From Ga0077527 sp964486865 (GTDB taxonomy: Bacteria; Pseudomonadota; Gammaproteobacteria; Burkholderiales; SG8-41), in assembly GCA_964486865.1 (NCBI GenBank), contig CAZAOZ010000004.1, forward strand, positions 1 through 64,000: DNA of 64,000 bases. The letters are read 5' to 3'. Below are positions 43,031-51,691 of the stretch, piece by piece; within the stretch, counting starts at the first letter, position 1; the number at the start of each line of letters is the position of its first letter. The notes below the pieces were generated by a model. It had not been told where the DNA came from. It saw only the letters and a list, made by a program, of their open reading frames with translations, and did not search any database. The position numbers were made by a program, and so were the translations under genes.

Positions 43031-43861
43031 TCAGCGGTCAACCTCGACGTTGTCGATCAACCGCGTCTTGCCCAGCCGCGCCGCGGCGAGTACCACCAGT
43101 TCGCGCTCGCCGTTGAGCGGCGGCCGCAGATCGGACCGGCGGCGCACCGCGACGTAATCCGGTTTCCAGCCGTTGTCGGCCAGCATCGACATGCCATGCA
43201 GTTCGAGCCGCTGGTAGTCGTGGGTGCCCGCGGCAAGCTCATCGCGCACTTCCCGCAGGGCCCTGTAGAGCCGCGGCGCTTCGCGCCGCTCGTCGGGTGA
43301 CAGATAACTGTTGCGCGAGGACAGCGCCAGGCCGTCGGGCGCGCGCACCGTTTCCGCGGGAATGATTTCGATCGGCAGCGCGAACTGATGCACCATGTCG
43401 CGCAGCACCAGATACTGCTGATAGTCTTTTTTGCCGAAAATCGCCGAGTGTGGCATCACCAGATTGAACAGCTTCAGCACCACGGTCGCGACGCCGCGAA
43501 AATGCCCCGGCCGGTGCGCGCCTTCGAGTATGTTCTGCAGATCGGAAGGCTCGACGACAAAGGTTTGCGGCTCCGGGTAGATCGCCTTCTCGTCGGGCAC
43601 GAACACCACATCGACGCCGGCGGCGCGCAGCTTGTCGCAATCCGCCTGCAGCGTGCGCGGATAGCGGTCGAAATCATCGCGCGGGCCGAACTGCAGCCGG
43701 TTGACGAAAATGCTGACCACGGTACATGCCGCGCGCGGCTTGGCGATGCGCATCAGCTCGATGTGGCCTGCGTGCAGATTGCCCATGGTCGGCACGAACA
43801 CGTTGTTCGGTTCGCGGCGCAGGCGCTCGCGCAGTTCGGGTACGGAGTGAATGACGTCCAT
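43031..43861 (-). CDS. panC: Pantothenate synthetase
   Basis: A 276-residue ligase joining pantoate and beta-alanine with ATP. The HIGH-type motif is MGNLHAGH, and the KMSKS-like region is LALSSRNSYLSP; FGKKDYQQY is also conserved. Last step of vitamin B5 synthesis. It follows panB after about 75 bp containing half of a degenerate-repeat hairpin. Confidence 0.95.
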   Translation of the reverse strand: MDVIHSVPELRERLRREPNNVFVPTMGNLHAGHIELMRIAKPRAACTVVSIFVNRLQFGPRDDFDRYPRTLQADCDKLRAAGVDVVFVPDEKAIYPEPQTFVVEPSDLQNILEGAHRPGHFRGVATVVLKLFNLVMPHSAIFGKKDYQQYLVLRDMVHQFALPIEIIPAETVRAPDGLALSSRNSYLSPDERREAPRLYRALREVRDELAAGTHDYQRLELHGMSMLADNGWKPDYVAVRRRSDLRPPLNGERELVVLAAARLGKTRLIDNVEVDR

Positions 43862-43871
43862 GAAAAATTCA

Positions 43872-43903
43872 GCGATGAGTTAGGAGTGATGAGTGATGAG
43901 CGA
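43872..43903. repeat. Half hairpin of short degenerate repeats, copy F
   Basis: GCGATGAGTTAGGAGTGATG then AGTGATGAGCG has the same units as copies C and H but no matching right arm. It lies between panB and panC, and may be a decayed element. Confidence 0.5.
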
Positions 43904-43937
43904 AAACACCGCGTGATGCGCGAATGTGGAGTGCGCC

Positions 43938-44732
43938 CTAAAAAGAATGTTCGCGGCCGGGGAATTTTCCTTCGCGCACTTCCCTGACATAGAGCGCGAC
44001 GGCATCCTGAATCGAACCGGCGGCGGCCTTCATGTAGTTCTTGACGAACTTGGCTTTCTTGCCCGGATACACGTCGAGCATGTCGTGCAGCACCAGCACC
44101 TGGCCGTGGCAGTCCACGCCGGCGCCGATGCCGATGGTGGGTACTTTTGCCGCCGCGGTCACCTGGCTCGCCAGTGCCGCCGGGATGGCCTCCAGCACGA
44201 TCATGCCGGCGCCCGCCTCTTCGAGTATCCGCGCATCGTCGAGCAGTCGCTGCGCGTCGTCTTCCGCCTTGCCCTGCACCCGGTAACCGCCCAACTGATG
44301 CACCGACTGCGGCGTCAGACCGAGATGGCCGCACACCGGTATGCCGCGCTCGGTGAGAAAAGCGATGGTGTCGAGCATCGGCCGGCCGCCTTCGATTTTC
44401 ACCATCTGCGCGCCTGCCGCCATGATTTCGGCGGCATTGCGGAAGGCATCCTGCGGACTGACCTGGAAGGTGCCGAACGGCATGTCGCCGATGATGAAAG
44501 CGCGCTTGGCGCCGCGCGCCACGCAGGCCGTGTGGTACACCATGTCGCGCAGCGTCACCGGCAGCGTCGATTCGTGCCCCTGCAGCACGTTGCCCAGCGA
44601 GTCGCCGACCAGCAGCGTGTCGAGGCCCGCCGCGTCGAGCAGCGCCGCAAAGCTGGCGTCGTAGCAGGTGAGCATGGCGATTTTCTCGCCATCCCGCATC
44701 ATCTTGTGCAGCGTGCTCAGCGTCGTACGCAT
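43938..44732 (-). CDS. panB: 3-methyl-2-oxobutanoate hydroxymethyltransferase
   Basis: A 264-residue enzyme making ketopantoate from alpha-ketoisovalerate. MLTCYDASFAALLDAAG, LVGDSLGNVLQGHESTLPVT and MVKIEGG are diagnostic. ATG 44732 is chosen; an upstream TTG at 44747 overlaps the kinase stop. It is in the group pcnB-folK-kinase-panB-panC. Confidence 0.95.
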   Translation of the reverse strand: MRTTLSTLHKMMRDGEKIAMLTCYDASFAALLDAAGLDTLLVGDSLGNVLQGHESTLPVTLRDMVYHTACVARGAKRAFIIGDMPFGTFQVSPQDAFRNAAEIMAAGAQMVKIEGGRPMLDTIAFLTERGIPVCGHLGLTPQSVHQLGGYRVQGKAEDDAQRLLDDARILEEAGAGMIVLEAIPAALASQVTAAAKVPTIGIGAGVDCHGQVLVLHDMLDVYPGKKAKFVKNYMKAAAGSIQDAVALYVREVREGKFPGREHSF

Positions 44733-44743
44733 GGGGTTATCCC

Positions 44744-45409
44744 TCAACTTCCCAGACTGAAAAACTCGCGCGGACCGCGCATGGCATTGACCCGCTGCAA
44801 CAATAAATCAAAATCCGCAGAAGAATCAACGAAGTTGAGATTTTCCGAATTGACGATCAGCAGCGGCGCCGCCTCGTATTGATGAAAAAACCGCGCATAA
44901 GCATCGGCCAGCCTCACCAGATAGTCGTCGGAAATGGACTTTTCATAGGCGGCTGCGCGCTGGCGCACGCGCCCGATCAGCGTCTCGGCGCCGGCCTGCA
45001 GGTAAATCACCAGGTCGGGCGGCGGCGCCTGGGGCTGGAGATGGCTGAAAATCTGCCGGTACAGCGCCAGTTCGTCGTCATTGAGCGTCAACTGCGCGAA
45101 CAGCGGGTCTTTTTCGATCATGAAGTCGGCCACCGTCACGCCGCCAAACAGGTCGGACTGCGCCAGATCGCGCACCTGGTTGATGCGCTGGAACAGAAAG
45201 AACAACTGCGCCGGCAGCGCATGACGTGCAGGATCCCGGTAAAAGCCCGGCAAAAAGGGATTGGCGTCGGGATCTTCGAACAGGGTCGCCGCGCCGAGAT
45301 GACCGGCCAGCCGCCGCGCCAGCGTGGTCTTGCCCGAGCCGATGGGCCCCTCGACCACCACATAGCGGTATCTTGAGGCAAGCATCATCCCACTCGTCAA
45401 CATGCTCAT
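44744..45409 (-). CDS. Deoxynucleoside kinase
   Basis: A 221-residue kinase of the dNK family. The P-loop is GPIGSGKTTLARRL. FLFQRINQVRDLAQSDLFGG and the ERD-like lid region REVRQRAAAYEKSI fit deoxyadenosine/deoxyguanosine-type kinases. It phosphorylates deoxynucleosides in salvage. Its first ATG overlaps the folK stop as ATGA, suggesting coupling; internal ATGs at 45388 and 45385 are alternatives. Confidence 0.88.
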   Translation of the reverse strand: MSMLTSGMMLASRYRYVVVEGPIGSGKTTLARRLAGHLGAATLFEDPDANPFLPGFYRDPARHALPAQLFFLFQRINQVRDLAQSDLFGGVTVADFMIEKDPLFAQLTLNDDELALYRQIFSHLQPQAPPPDLVIYLQAGAETLIGRVRQRAAAYEKSISDDYLVRLADAYARFFHQYEAAPLLIVNSENLNFVDSSADFDLLLQRVNAMRGPREFFSLGS

Positions 45410-45909
45410 GCCGGCATGCGCTGCAATTGCGCGACGCCGGCGGCGTCCACCCGCGCAGCCAGTTCGCGCACCGTGCCGTGTTCCGGAATCCGCATCTCCG
45501 GCACCACCTCCGCCAGCGGCACCATGACAAAGGCGCGCTCAAGCATGCGCGCATGCGGGATCGTCAGTCCGTGCTCATGGACCACCACATCGCCATAGAG
45601 CACGATATCGAGATCCAGCGTACGCGGCGCATTGGGAAAATCGCGAACCCGGCCGTGCGCCCGTTCGATGGCCAGCAGCGCAGCAAGCAATGCCTGCGGC
45701 GCCAGCGCCGTGTCGATGACGGCAACGGCATTGATGAAATCCGGCTGGTCGGCATAGCCCGCGGGCGCGCTGCGGTACAGCGATGAGCGCGCGACCAGGC
45801 GGGTATCCGGCAGCATCGCGAGCGCGGCAAACGCGGACTCGATCTGGCACAACGGCTCGCCGATATTGGCGCCCAGCGCAATGCAGGCGACGGTGCGCGG
45901 CGCAGCCAT
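45406..45909 (-). CDS. folK: 2-amino-4-hydroxy-6-hydroxymethyldihydropteridine pyrophosphokinase
   Basis: A 167-residue enzyme of folate synthesis. IALGANIGEPLCQIESAFAAL and the PRTLDLDIVLYGD metal-binding motif are present, as is FVMVPLAEVVPEM. The open frame extends far upstream inside pcnB, but ATG 45909, eight bases after GGAG, gives normal length. The pcnB stop overlaps the adjacent ATG 45915. Confidence 0.93.
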   Translation of the reverse strand: MAAPRTVACIALGANIGEPLCQIESAFAALAMLPDTRLVARSSLYRSAPAGYADQPDFINAVAVIDTALAPQALLAALLAIERAHGRVRDFPNAPRTLDLDIVLYGDVVVHEHGLTIPHARMLERAFVMVPLAEVVPEMRIPEHGTVRELAARVDAAGVAQLQRMPA

Positions 45910-45914
45910 GCGCA

Positions 45915-47261
45915 TCACTCCGCAGCAGATTCCGGAGATCCGCCGCCGGATTTGCGGCGACGGCGCTTGCGGCGTTTTTTCGCCGGCCCGCTGTCGGCCA
46001 CCAGCATGGCCGCACGAGCGTCGGCATCGGCATTCTGGAAACTCGTCCACCAGTCGCCCAGCGTCACCGGAACCTCGCCGCTCTCGCAGCGCAGCAGCAG
46101 AAAGTCGTAGGCGGCGCGGAAGCGCGGATGCTCAAGCAAGCGGAACGGACGCTGCCCGCCGCGCTGCTCGAAACGCGATTGCAGCGCCCACAGTTCCTTC
46201 ATGTCCGCCGTGTAGCGGCGCGGAATGGCGATCTGTTCGGTCTGCTTGTCGAGCACCTGCTCCATGGCTTCATACAGCGCCGGCACCGGCGGCACGCCGC
46301 GGGCTTCGGTTTTTTTCCACGCCGCCAGCACCTCATGCCAGGTCAGCGCGGCAAACAGGAATGCCGGCGACACCGTCTTGCCGGCGCGGATGCGCTCGTC
46401 GGTATTCTTCAGCGCCAGCATCACAAAGCGTTCGCCCAGCGGCTGTTCCAGGATCACGTCGAGCAGCGGCAGCACGCCGTGATGCAGCCCCTCCTTGCGC
46501 AGGCGCTTGACGCACTCCGCGGCATGTCCGGACAGCAGCAGCTTGAGCATTTCGTCGAACAGCCGCGACGCCGGCACGTTGGCGAGCAGTTCTGCGAGCG
46601 CCTTGATCGGCTTGCGGGTGGCCGCATCGATCTCCAGGCCGCAGGCCGCGGCGAAACGCACCGCGCGCAGCATGCGCACCGGATCCTCGCGGTAACGCTG
46701 CGCGGGTTCACCGATCATGCGCAGGCGTTTGCGCTTCAGGTCGGCCACGCCGCCGTGGTAATCCCACACCTGCTGGCGGGCCGGATCGTAGAACAGCGCG
46801 TTGATGGTGAAATCGCGGCGTGTCGCATCCTGCGCCTGATCGCCCCACACGTTGTCGCGCAGCAGGCGACCGTGCTCATCCTCGACGCTGCCGGCATGGG
46901 CTTCAGCCGCGGGGCCGCGGAAGGTGGAAACCTCGACCATGTCGCGCCCGCACAGCACGTGCACGATACGGAAGCGGCGGCCGATCACCCGCGAGCGGCG
47001 GAAAATGCCGCGCACTTCCTCGGGCGTGGCATCGGTGGCGACGTCGAAATCCTTGGGGTCACGACCGAGAATCAGGTCGCGCACCGCGCCGCCGACGACA
47101 AACGCGGCGTAACCCGCCTCCTGCAGCGCATCGCAGGTGCGCAGTGCGCAGCTGCCGATGCGGTCGCGGGTGATGCCGTGCTCGCCCACGGCGATGATCC
47201 GTGGCTTGGCCGATTTGAACATGCGGCCCGAAAATACGTGGCCGAGAAACTTGGTGATCAT
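45915..47261 (-). CDS. pcnB: Poly(A) polymerase I
   Basis: A 448-residue class II nucleotidyltransferase that adds A-tails to RNA 3' ends. FVVGGAVRDLILGRDPKDFD and VATDATPEEVRGIFRRS hold the catalytic aspartates. RRDFTINALFYD and the head-neck region are typical. A highly basic C-terminus (AKKRRKRRRRKSGGG) is suited to RNA binding. It separates PcnB from tRNA CCA-adding enzymes by its leader (GEHGITRDRIGSCAL). Confidence 0.93.
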   Translation of the reverse strand: MITKFLGHVFSGRMFKSAKPRIIAVGEHGITRDRIGSCALRTCDALQEAGYAAFVVGGAVRDLILGRDPKDFDVATDATPEEVRGIFRRSRVIGRRFRIVHVLCGRDMVEVSTFRGPAAEAHAGSVEDEHGRLLRDNVWGDQAQDATRRDFTINALFYDPARQQVWDYHGGVADLKRKRLRMIGEPAQRYREDPVRMLRAVRFAAACGLEIDAATRKPIKALAELLANVPASRLFDEMLKLLLSGHAAECVKRLRKEGLHHGVLPLLDVILEQPLGERFVMLALKNTDERIRAGKTVSPAFLFAALTWHEVLAAWKKTEARGVPPVPALYEAMEQVLDKQTEQIAIPRRYTADMKELWALQSRFEQRGGQRPFRLLEHPRFRAAYDFLLLRCESGEVPVTLGDWWTSFQNADADARAAMLVADSGPAKKRRKRRRRKSGGGSPESAAE

Positions 47262-47395
47262 GCGGGATTCATACGGAATTGTCAGTCAGCGCCATGCAGG
47301 TAAACATCCGTGCGCTGCGGCGGGGGAAAACCGCGCGATTATACAGCGCACCCGCAGCCGCCCGTCGCGGCAAACGCGCCCTGACGGCGACCCGG

Positions 47396-48052
47396 TCAAC
47401 CGAGACTCAACACCGGCCAGCCGCGCGCCACGGCATGCGCGCGCAGGGCCGCGTCCGGATCCACCGCCACCGGATGGGTCACCTGCTCCAGCAGCGGCAG
47501 GTCATTGTGGGAATCGCTGTAAAATGTTGATTTAATTAATGTTTTTATGCTTTCGCCATGCCCGGCCAGCCACGCTTCCAGGCGTTCGACCTTGCCCTCG
47601 CGAAAACAGGGAGTACCCAGCACGCCACCGGTGAACCCGCCATCGCGCACCTCGGGTTCGGTGGCGATCAGATGCTCGATGCCAAAAGCCCGCGCGATCG
47701 GCGCAGTGACAAAACTGTTGGTCGCGGTAATCACCACGCGCACTTCTTCCCGGTGGCGTTCGACCAGCGCACGCGCGGTATCGCGCATCATTGGTTGAAT
47801 GCGTTCAATCATGAATTCGGCATGCCAGGCGTCAAGTACCGTGCGCGAATGGCGCGACAGCGGTTTTAACTGAAAATCGAGAAATTCGCGGATGTCGAGC
47901 GTGCCCGCTTTGTACTGATCGTAGAACGTCTGGTTGCGCGCCTCATAGACTTCGCGATCGAGCACCCCGCGGTCAATCAGGAACTGCGCCCACTCGAAGT
48001 CGCTGTCCCCGGAGAGCAGGGTGTTGTCGAGGTCAAACAGTGCCAGAATCAT
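47396..48052 (-). CDS. HAD-superfamily phosphatase, IB subfamily (SerB-like)
   Basis: A 218-residue hydrolase. The nucleophile motif is FDLDNTLL (residues 6-13), motif II is in ITATNSF, and motif IV is YSDSHNDLPLL. The IB/phosphoserine phosphatase-like cap is present. A tract encoding SIKTLIKSTF (47519-47546) is AT-rich and matches the dispersed motif. The substrate is unknown; phosphoserine, or a phosphate in lipid metabolism, is common in this group. Confidence 0.85.
   Translation of the reverse strand: MILALFDLDNTLLSGDSDFEWAQFLIDRGVLDREVYEARNQTFYDQYKAGTLDIREFLDFQLKPLSRHSRTVLDAWHAEFMIERIQPMMRDTARALVERHREEVRVVITATNSFVTAPIARAFGIEHLIATEPEVRDGGFTGGVLGTPCFREGKVERLEAWLAGHGESIKTLIKSTFYSDSHNDLPLLEQVTHPVAVDPDAALRAHAVARGWPVLSLG
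47519..47546 (+). repeat. AT-rich dispersed motif, copy 7 (inside HAD phosphatase gene)
   Basis: GTAAAATGTTGATTTAATTA then ATGTTTTT fits the family pattern while staying in frame, just before the conserved motif IV. Local codon use is AT-ending, unlike the rest of the gene. Confidence 0.55.
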
Positions 48053-48084
48053 CGTGTCGCGTCCGGTTATGGTGGTTGTGCAGG

Positions 48085-48756
48085 TTATTGCGCAGCCTGC
48101 AGCAGCTCGCGCGCCAGCGGCACGGTAATCGGCCGCTTCTGTTCCAGCGAGCGCCGGTCGAGCATGTCGATCAGCGCGCGCAGCGTGCGCAGATCGCGCG
48201 GCGCCCGCGCCAGCACGTAATCCAGCACTTCCGCCGGCAGCGTAAAGCCGCGCGCCGTAGCGTACTCGCGCATCGCCGCGCGACGCGCTTCTTCGCTCAG
48301 CGCATGCACCTCGTACACCAGGCCCGCAGCCAGCCGCGTCAGCAGATCCGCGCGCAGCGGCAGGCGCGCCGGCGGCATGTCGCCGGCCACCAGCAACGCC
48401 CCACCGCCATCTTTTAACTCATTGAATATATTAAATAATTCAATCTGCGCCGGCGGGGAAAAACACTGCACGTCATCGACACAGACCAGCGCGTCGGCAG
48501 CGATGCCGACCGGCACAGCGCCCGGCGCAATCGCGTGCGCCGACTGGCCCGCGTCGCGCGCGGCCTGCAGCACCGCGCGCAGCAAATGGGTGCGGCCGCT
48601 GCCGGCGCCGCCCCACAAATAAATGAAGCGCTCGCCGCCGACACCGAAACCACGCAACGCGGCGACCACTTCGGCATTGTCTCCGGCAATGAAATTGGCG
48701 AGCGTCGGCAGCGGCGCCGGCGCCAGTTCCAGCGCAAGCTGTCTCATGCCCTGCAT
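48085..48756 (-). CDS. hda: DnaA regulatory inactivator Hda
   Basis: A 223-residue AAA+ protein resembling the central domain of DnaA. It promotes ATP hydrolysis by DnaA after initiation. The Walker A-like GGAGSGRTHLLRA, Walker B VCVDDVQCF and sensor 2 region are present. A clamp-binding QLALEL motif is at the N-terminus. Just after Walker B, IELFNIFNELKDG is encoded by an unusually AT-rich tract. ATG 48756 or 48747 may be used. Confidence 0.9.
   Translation of the reverse strand: MQGMRQLALELAPAPLPTLANFIAGDNAEVVAALRGFGVGGERFIYLWGGAGSGRTHLLRAVLQAARDAGQSAHAIAPGAVPVGIAADALVCVDDVQCFSPPAQIELFNIFNELKDGGGALLVAGDMPPARLPLRADLLTRLAAGLVYEVHALSEEARRAAMREYATARGFTLPAEVLDYVLARAPRDLRTLRALIDMLDRRSLEQKRPITVPLARELLQAAQ
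48414..48441 (+). repeat. AT-rich dispersed motif, copy 8 (inside hda)
   Basis: TTAACTCATTGAATATATTA then AATAATTC aligns to the family pattern without gaps but is the least conserved copy. The tract encodes ELFNIFNEL, conserved in Hda, with AT-rich codons. Confidence 0.45.
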
Positions 48757-48771
48757 CTCATTCCCCGCATC

Positions 48772-49830
48772 TCATTCCCGGTACATGCCGCTCGCGAGGT
48801 AATCACGGCGCAGGTGGCGCGCCCACACCAGCAGCGCAGCGCTCACCGGCAGCGCCAGCAGCACGCCGAAAAATCCGAACAGGCTGCCGAACGCCAGCAG
48901 TGCGAAAATGACCGCCACCGGATGCAGACCGATGCGGTCGCCGACCAGCCACGGCACCAGCACATAGCCTTCGAGCAGGTTGCCGGCGACAAACACGCCC
49001 CACACCCAGCCCAGTTGCGACAGATCCTGGAACTGCAGCGCGCCGGTCAGTGTCGCCAGCACCACGCCGGTAATGACGCCGAGATACGGCACAAAGGTGA
49101 CCAGTCCGGCGATCATGCCCACCGACAACGCAAAGTCGAGACCAGCGGCCCATAACCCGGCGGTGTAGAACATCCCCATGCCCAGCATCACCAGCAACTG
49201 CCCGCGCAAAAACTGGCCGAGCACGGCGTCGATTTCACGGGCCACCACGGTCACGCGGCCGTGCCAGCGCCGCGGCACCAGCGCATCGATCCCGGCGACG
49301 ATGGCGCCCCAGTCGCGCAGAAAATAAAACAGCACCACCGGCACCAGCACCAGCGTCACGGCGAACCCGATGACGGCCAGCCCGCCGATTTTCAGAGACG
49401 GCAGCAGTTTCACCGCGAAATCGCGGATTTCCGCCATGTGCTCCGCGACCCATTCGCGCACCATGCCCGTCTCCAGCCGCACGCCGAACCATTGCTCCAG
49501 TTGCGGCGCCAGCGCAGTCCGCAGCCAGTCCACATACACCGGCGCCTGGTCGGCGATGGCACGTACCTGGCGGATCAGCAGCGGCAGCAGCACCACCAGC
49601 ACCACCAGCAACGCCACGGCCAGCAGAATCAGCACCAGCGTCACCGCCAGCGTGCGCGGCACGCGGCGCCGGGTCATGCGGCTGACCAGCGGATTGCAGA
49701 TATAGGCGAGGATGGCGGCAAACAGGAACGGCGTCAGGATCGGACTGAGCAAATAGATGACGGCCAGCGCCAGCGCCGCCGCAGCCAGCCAGCGCCAGAG
49801 GTGATACGGATCGCGACCGTGAGCATCCAT
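48772..49830 (-). CDS. AI-2E family (PerM-like) membrane protein
   Basis: A 352-residue inner-membrane protein with about eight helices. ILAYICNPLVSRMTRRRVPR near residue 45, FLRGQLLVMLGMGMFYTAGL and FVPYLGVITGVVLATLTGAL are typical of the AI-2E transporter family. The true substrate is unknown in most bacteria; sodium-proton antiport and signal export have been reported. It is upstream of hda and divergent from purM, a familiar betaproteobacterial layout. Confidence 0.88.
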   Translation of the reverse strand: MDAHGRDPYHLWRWLAAAALALAVIYLLSPILTPFLFAAILAYICNPLVSRMTRRRVPRTLAVTLVLILLAVALLVVLVVLLPLLIRQVRAIADQAPVYVDWLRTALAPQLEQWFGVRLETGMVREWVAEHMAEIRDFAVKLLPSLKIGGLAVIGFAVTLVLVPVVLFYFLRDWGAIVAGIDALVPRRWHGRVTVVAREIDAVLGQFLRGQLLVMLGMGMFYTAGLWAAGLDFALSVGMIAGLVTFVPYLGVITGVVLATLTGALQFQDLSQLGWVWGVFVAGNLLEGYVLVPWLVGDRIGLHPVAVIFALLAFGSLFGFFGVLLALPVSAALLVWARHLRRDYLASGMYRE

Positions 49831-49989
49831 TTAAGATAAAATCCGCAGCGGCTGCATGGCCATGGGAGTGCTTGTCATGAGAGCGCTTATTTTAGCAGGG
49901 CGCCCGGTCGCGCTTCGCGAAAAATACCGACGCAGCGCACGGACTTAACGCACGGACGCAAATTACATTCCGCTACCGCAAGGATTCCC
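49831..49989. other. Divergent promoter region of purM and the AI-2E gene
   Basis: The gap holds promoters for both genes. A short imperfect repeat CGCACGGACTTAACGCACGG is near 49936. No operator of known type was seen. Confidence 0.4.
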
Positions 49990-51039
49990 TTGAAGCGCAC
50001 AACCAAACCCCGCAAGGCCATGACCTATCGCGACGCCGGCGTCGACATCGATGCCGGCGATGCGCTGGTCGATCGCATCAAACCCTACGCCCGGCGCACG
50101 CTGCGTCCCGGCGTAATGGCCGGCATCGGCGGCTTCGGCGCGCTGTTCGCGGTGCCGCGCGGCTATCGCGAGCCGGTACTGGTCTCCGGCACCGACGGCG
50201 TCGGCACCAAGCTAAAGCTCGCTTTCGAATGGCAGCGCCACGACACCATCGGCATCGATCTGGTCGCGATGAGCGTCAACGACATTCTAACGCTGGGTGC
50301 GGAGCCGCTGTTTTTCCTGGATTACTACGCCTGCGGCAAACTCGATGTGAATGACGCGTCCCAGGTGGTGAAGGGCATCGCCGCCGGCTGCGAAATGGCC
50401 GGCTGCGCGCTGATCGGCGGCGAAACCGCCGAAATGCCCGGCATGTACCCGCCGGGCGAATACGATCTCGCCGGCTTCGCCGTCGGCGTCGTCGAGAAAA
50501 AACGCATCATCGACGGCCGCAGCATCCGCGCCGGCGATGTCATCCTCGGCCTGGCCAGCAACGGCGCGCATTCCAACGGCTATTCGCTGATTCGCCGCAT
50601 CATCGCAAGACCAGACGTCAAGCTGTCGGCGAAGCTGGGCGGTCGCGCGTTAAAGGATCTGATCCTGGCGCCCACACGGATTTACGTGAAACCCGTGCTC
50701 AAACTGATGAAACAGGTCACCGTCAAAGGGCTTGCGCACATCACCGGCGGCGGGCTGGTGGACAACGTGCCGCGCGTGCTGCCGGCGACGCTGACCGCGG
50801 AACTGCGGCGCGACGCCTGGCCCATGCCGCCGCTGTTCCGCTGGCTGCAGGAACAGGGCAGTGTGGCGGACGACGAAATGCACCGGGTATTCAACTGCGG
50901 CATCGGCATGGTGGTGATCGTCGCCGAACGCGACGCCCAGCGCGCGCAGGCGCTGCTGACCCGCGCCGGGGAGCGCGTGTGGCGCATCGGCACCGTGCGC
51001 CGCCGGTACCGCGGCGAACCGCAAACGCTGGTGTTGTAA
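49990..51039 (+). CDS. purM: Phosphoribosylaminoimidazole synthetase (AIR synthetase)
   Basis: A 349-residue ATP-dependent enzyme of purine synthesis. YRDAGVDIDAGDALVDRIKP at the N-terminus, VSGTDGVGTKLKLAF, GGETAEMPGMYPPGEYDLAG and HITGGGLVDNVPRVLP are diagnostic. TTG 49990 has AAGGA five bases upstream and is preferred; the ATG at 50020 (MTYRDAG) has a poorly spaced site. It is followed at once by purN. Confidence 0.94.
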   Translation: MKRTTKPRKAMTYRDAGVDIDAGDALVDRIKPYARRTLRPGVMAGIGGFGALFAVPRGYREPVLVSGTDGVGTKLKLAFEWQRHDTIGIDLVAMSVNDILTLGAEPLFFLDYYACGKLDVNDASQVVKGIAAGCEMAGCALIGGETAEMPGMYPPGEYDLAGFAVGVVEKKRIIDGRSIRAGDVILGLASNGAHSNGYSLIRRIIARPDVKLSAKLGGRALKDLILAPTRIYVKPVLKLMKQVTVKGLAHITGGGLVDNVPRVLPATLTAELRRDAWPMPPLFRWLQEQGSVADDEMHRVFNCGIGMVVIVAERDAQRAQALLTRAGERVWRIGTVRRRYRGEPQTLVL

Positions 51040-51049
51040 AGGAGCCGCT

Positions 51050-51691
51050 CTGAAGCGCATCGCGATACTGATTTCGGGGCGCGGCAGCAACATGGAAGCT
51101 CTGCTGAAGGCGGCGCTGCCGGCGCAGATCTGCGCCGTCATCAGCAACGATCCGGCGGCGGCAGGTCTGCAGACCGCGGCACGGCACGGCATCACCACCA
51201 TCGCCATCGACCATCGCGCGCATGCGCAGCGCGCGGATTTTGATGCGGCACTCATGCAGGCCATCGACGCGCAGCGCGCCGATCTCGTGGTGCTGGCCGG
51301 TTTCATGCGCATCCTGACCGGCGATTTCGTCAATCATTACCGCGGCCGTTTGATCAACATCCATCCTTCGCTGCTGCCGTCATTTCCGGGGCTGCACACC
51401 CACCGCCAGGCGCTTGCCGCAGGCATGCGGGTACACGGCTGCACCGTACATTTCGTCACGCCGCAACTCGATCACGGCCCGGTCATCATCCAGGCCGCGG
51501 TGCCGGTGCTGCCCGGTGACGACGAGGCCACGCTCGCCGCGCGGGTGCTGGCCGAGGAACACCGCATCTATCCGCAGGCGGTGCGCTGGCTGTGCGCAGA
51601 CCGGGTCACGCTGGCCGCCGACGGCACCGTACGCATTGCCGGTGCGCGCGCCGCAGCGAACTCCCTGATTTCGCCCGCTCTCGATGATTAA
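51050..51691 (+). CDS. purN: Phosphoribosylglycinamide formyltransferase, apparent CTG start
   Basis: A 213-residue GAR transformylase. AGGAG lies six bases before CTG 51050, which begins Met-Lys-Arg-IAILISGRGSNM. This N-terminal loop binds substrate phosphate and is conserved in all PurN, yet no ATG, GTG or TTG lies in frame before it; the first ATG (51092) would delete it. The catalytic motifs are INIHPSLLPSFPGLHTH (His) and the C-terminal HGCTVHFVTPQLDHGPVI (Asp). The CTG is therefore the most likely start. It follows purM by about 10 bp. Confidence 0.92.
   Translation: MKRIAILISGRGSNMEALLKAALPAQICAVISNDPAAAGLQTAARHGITTIAIDHRAHAQRADFDAALMQAIDAQRADLVVLAGFMRILTGDFVNHYRGRLINIHPSLLPSFPGLHTHRQALAAGMRVHGCTVHFVTPQLDHGPVIIQAAVPVLPGDDEATLAARVLAEEHRIYPQAVRWLCADRVTLAADGTVRIAGARAAANSLISPALDD

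Noticed and set aside
45783..47303. Plus-strand open frame of 506 codons opposite pcnB and folK
   Set aside because: No recognisable motif; covers two real minus-strand genes.
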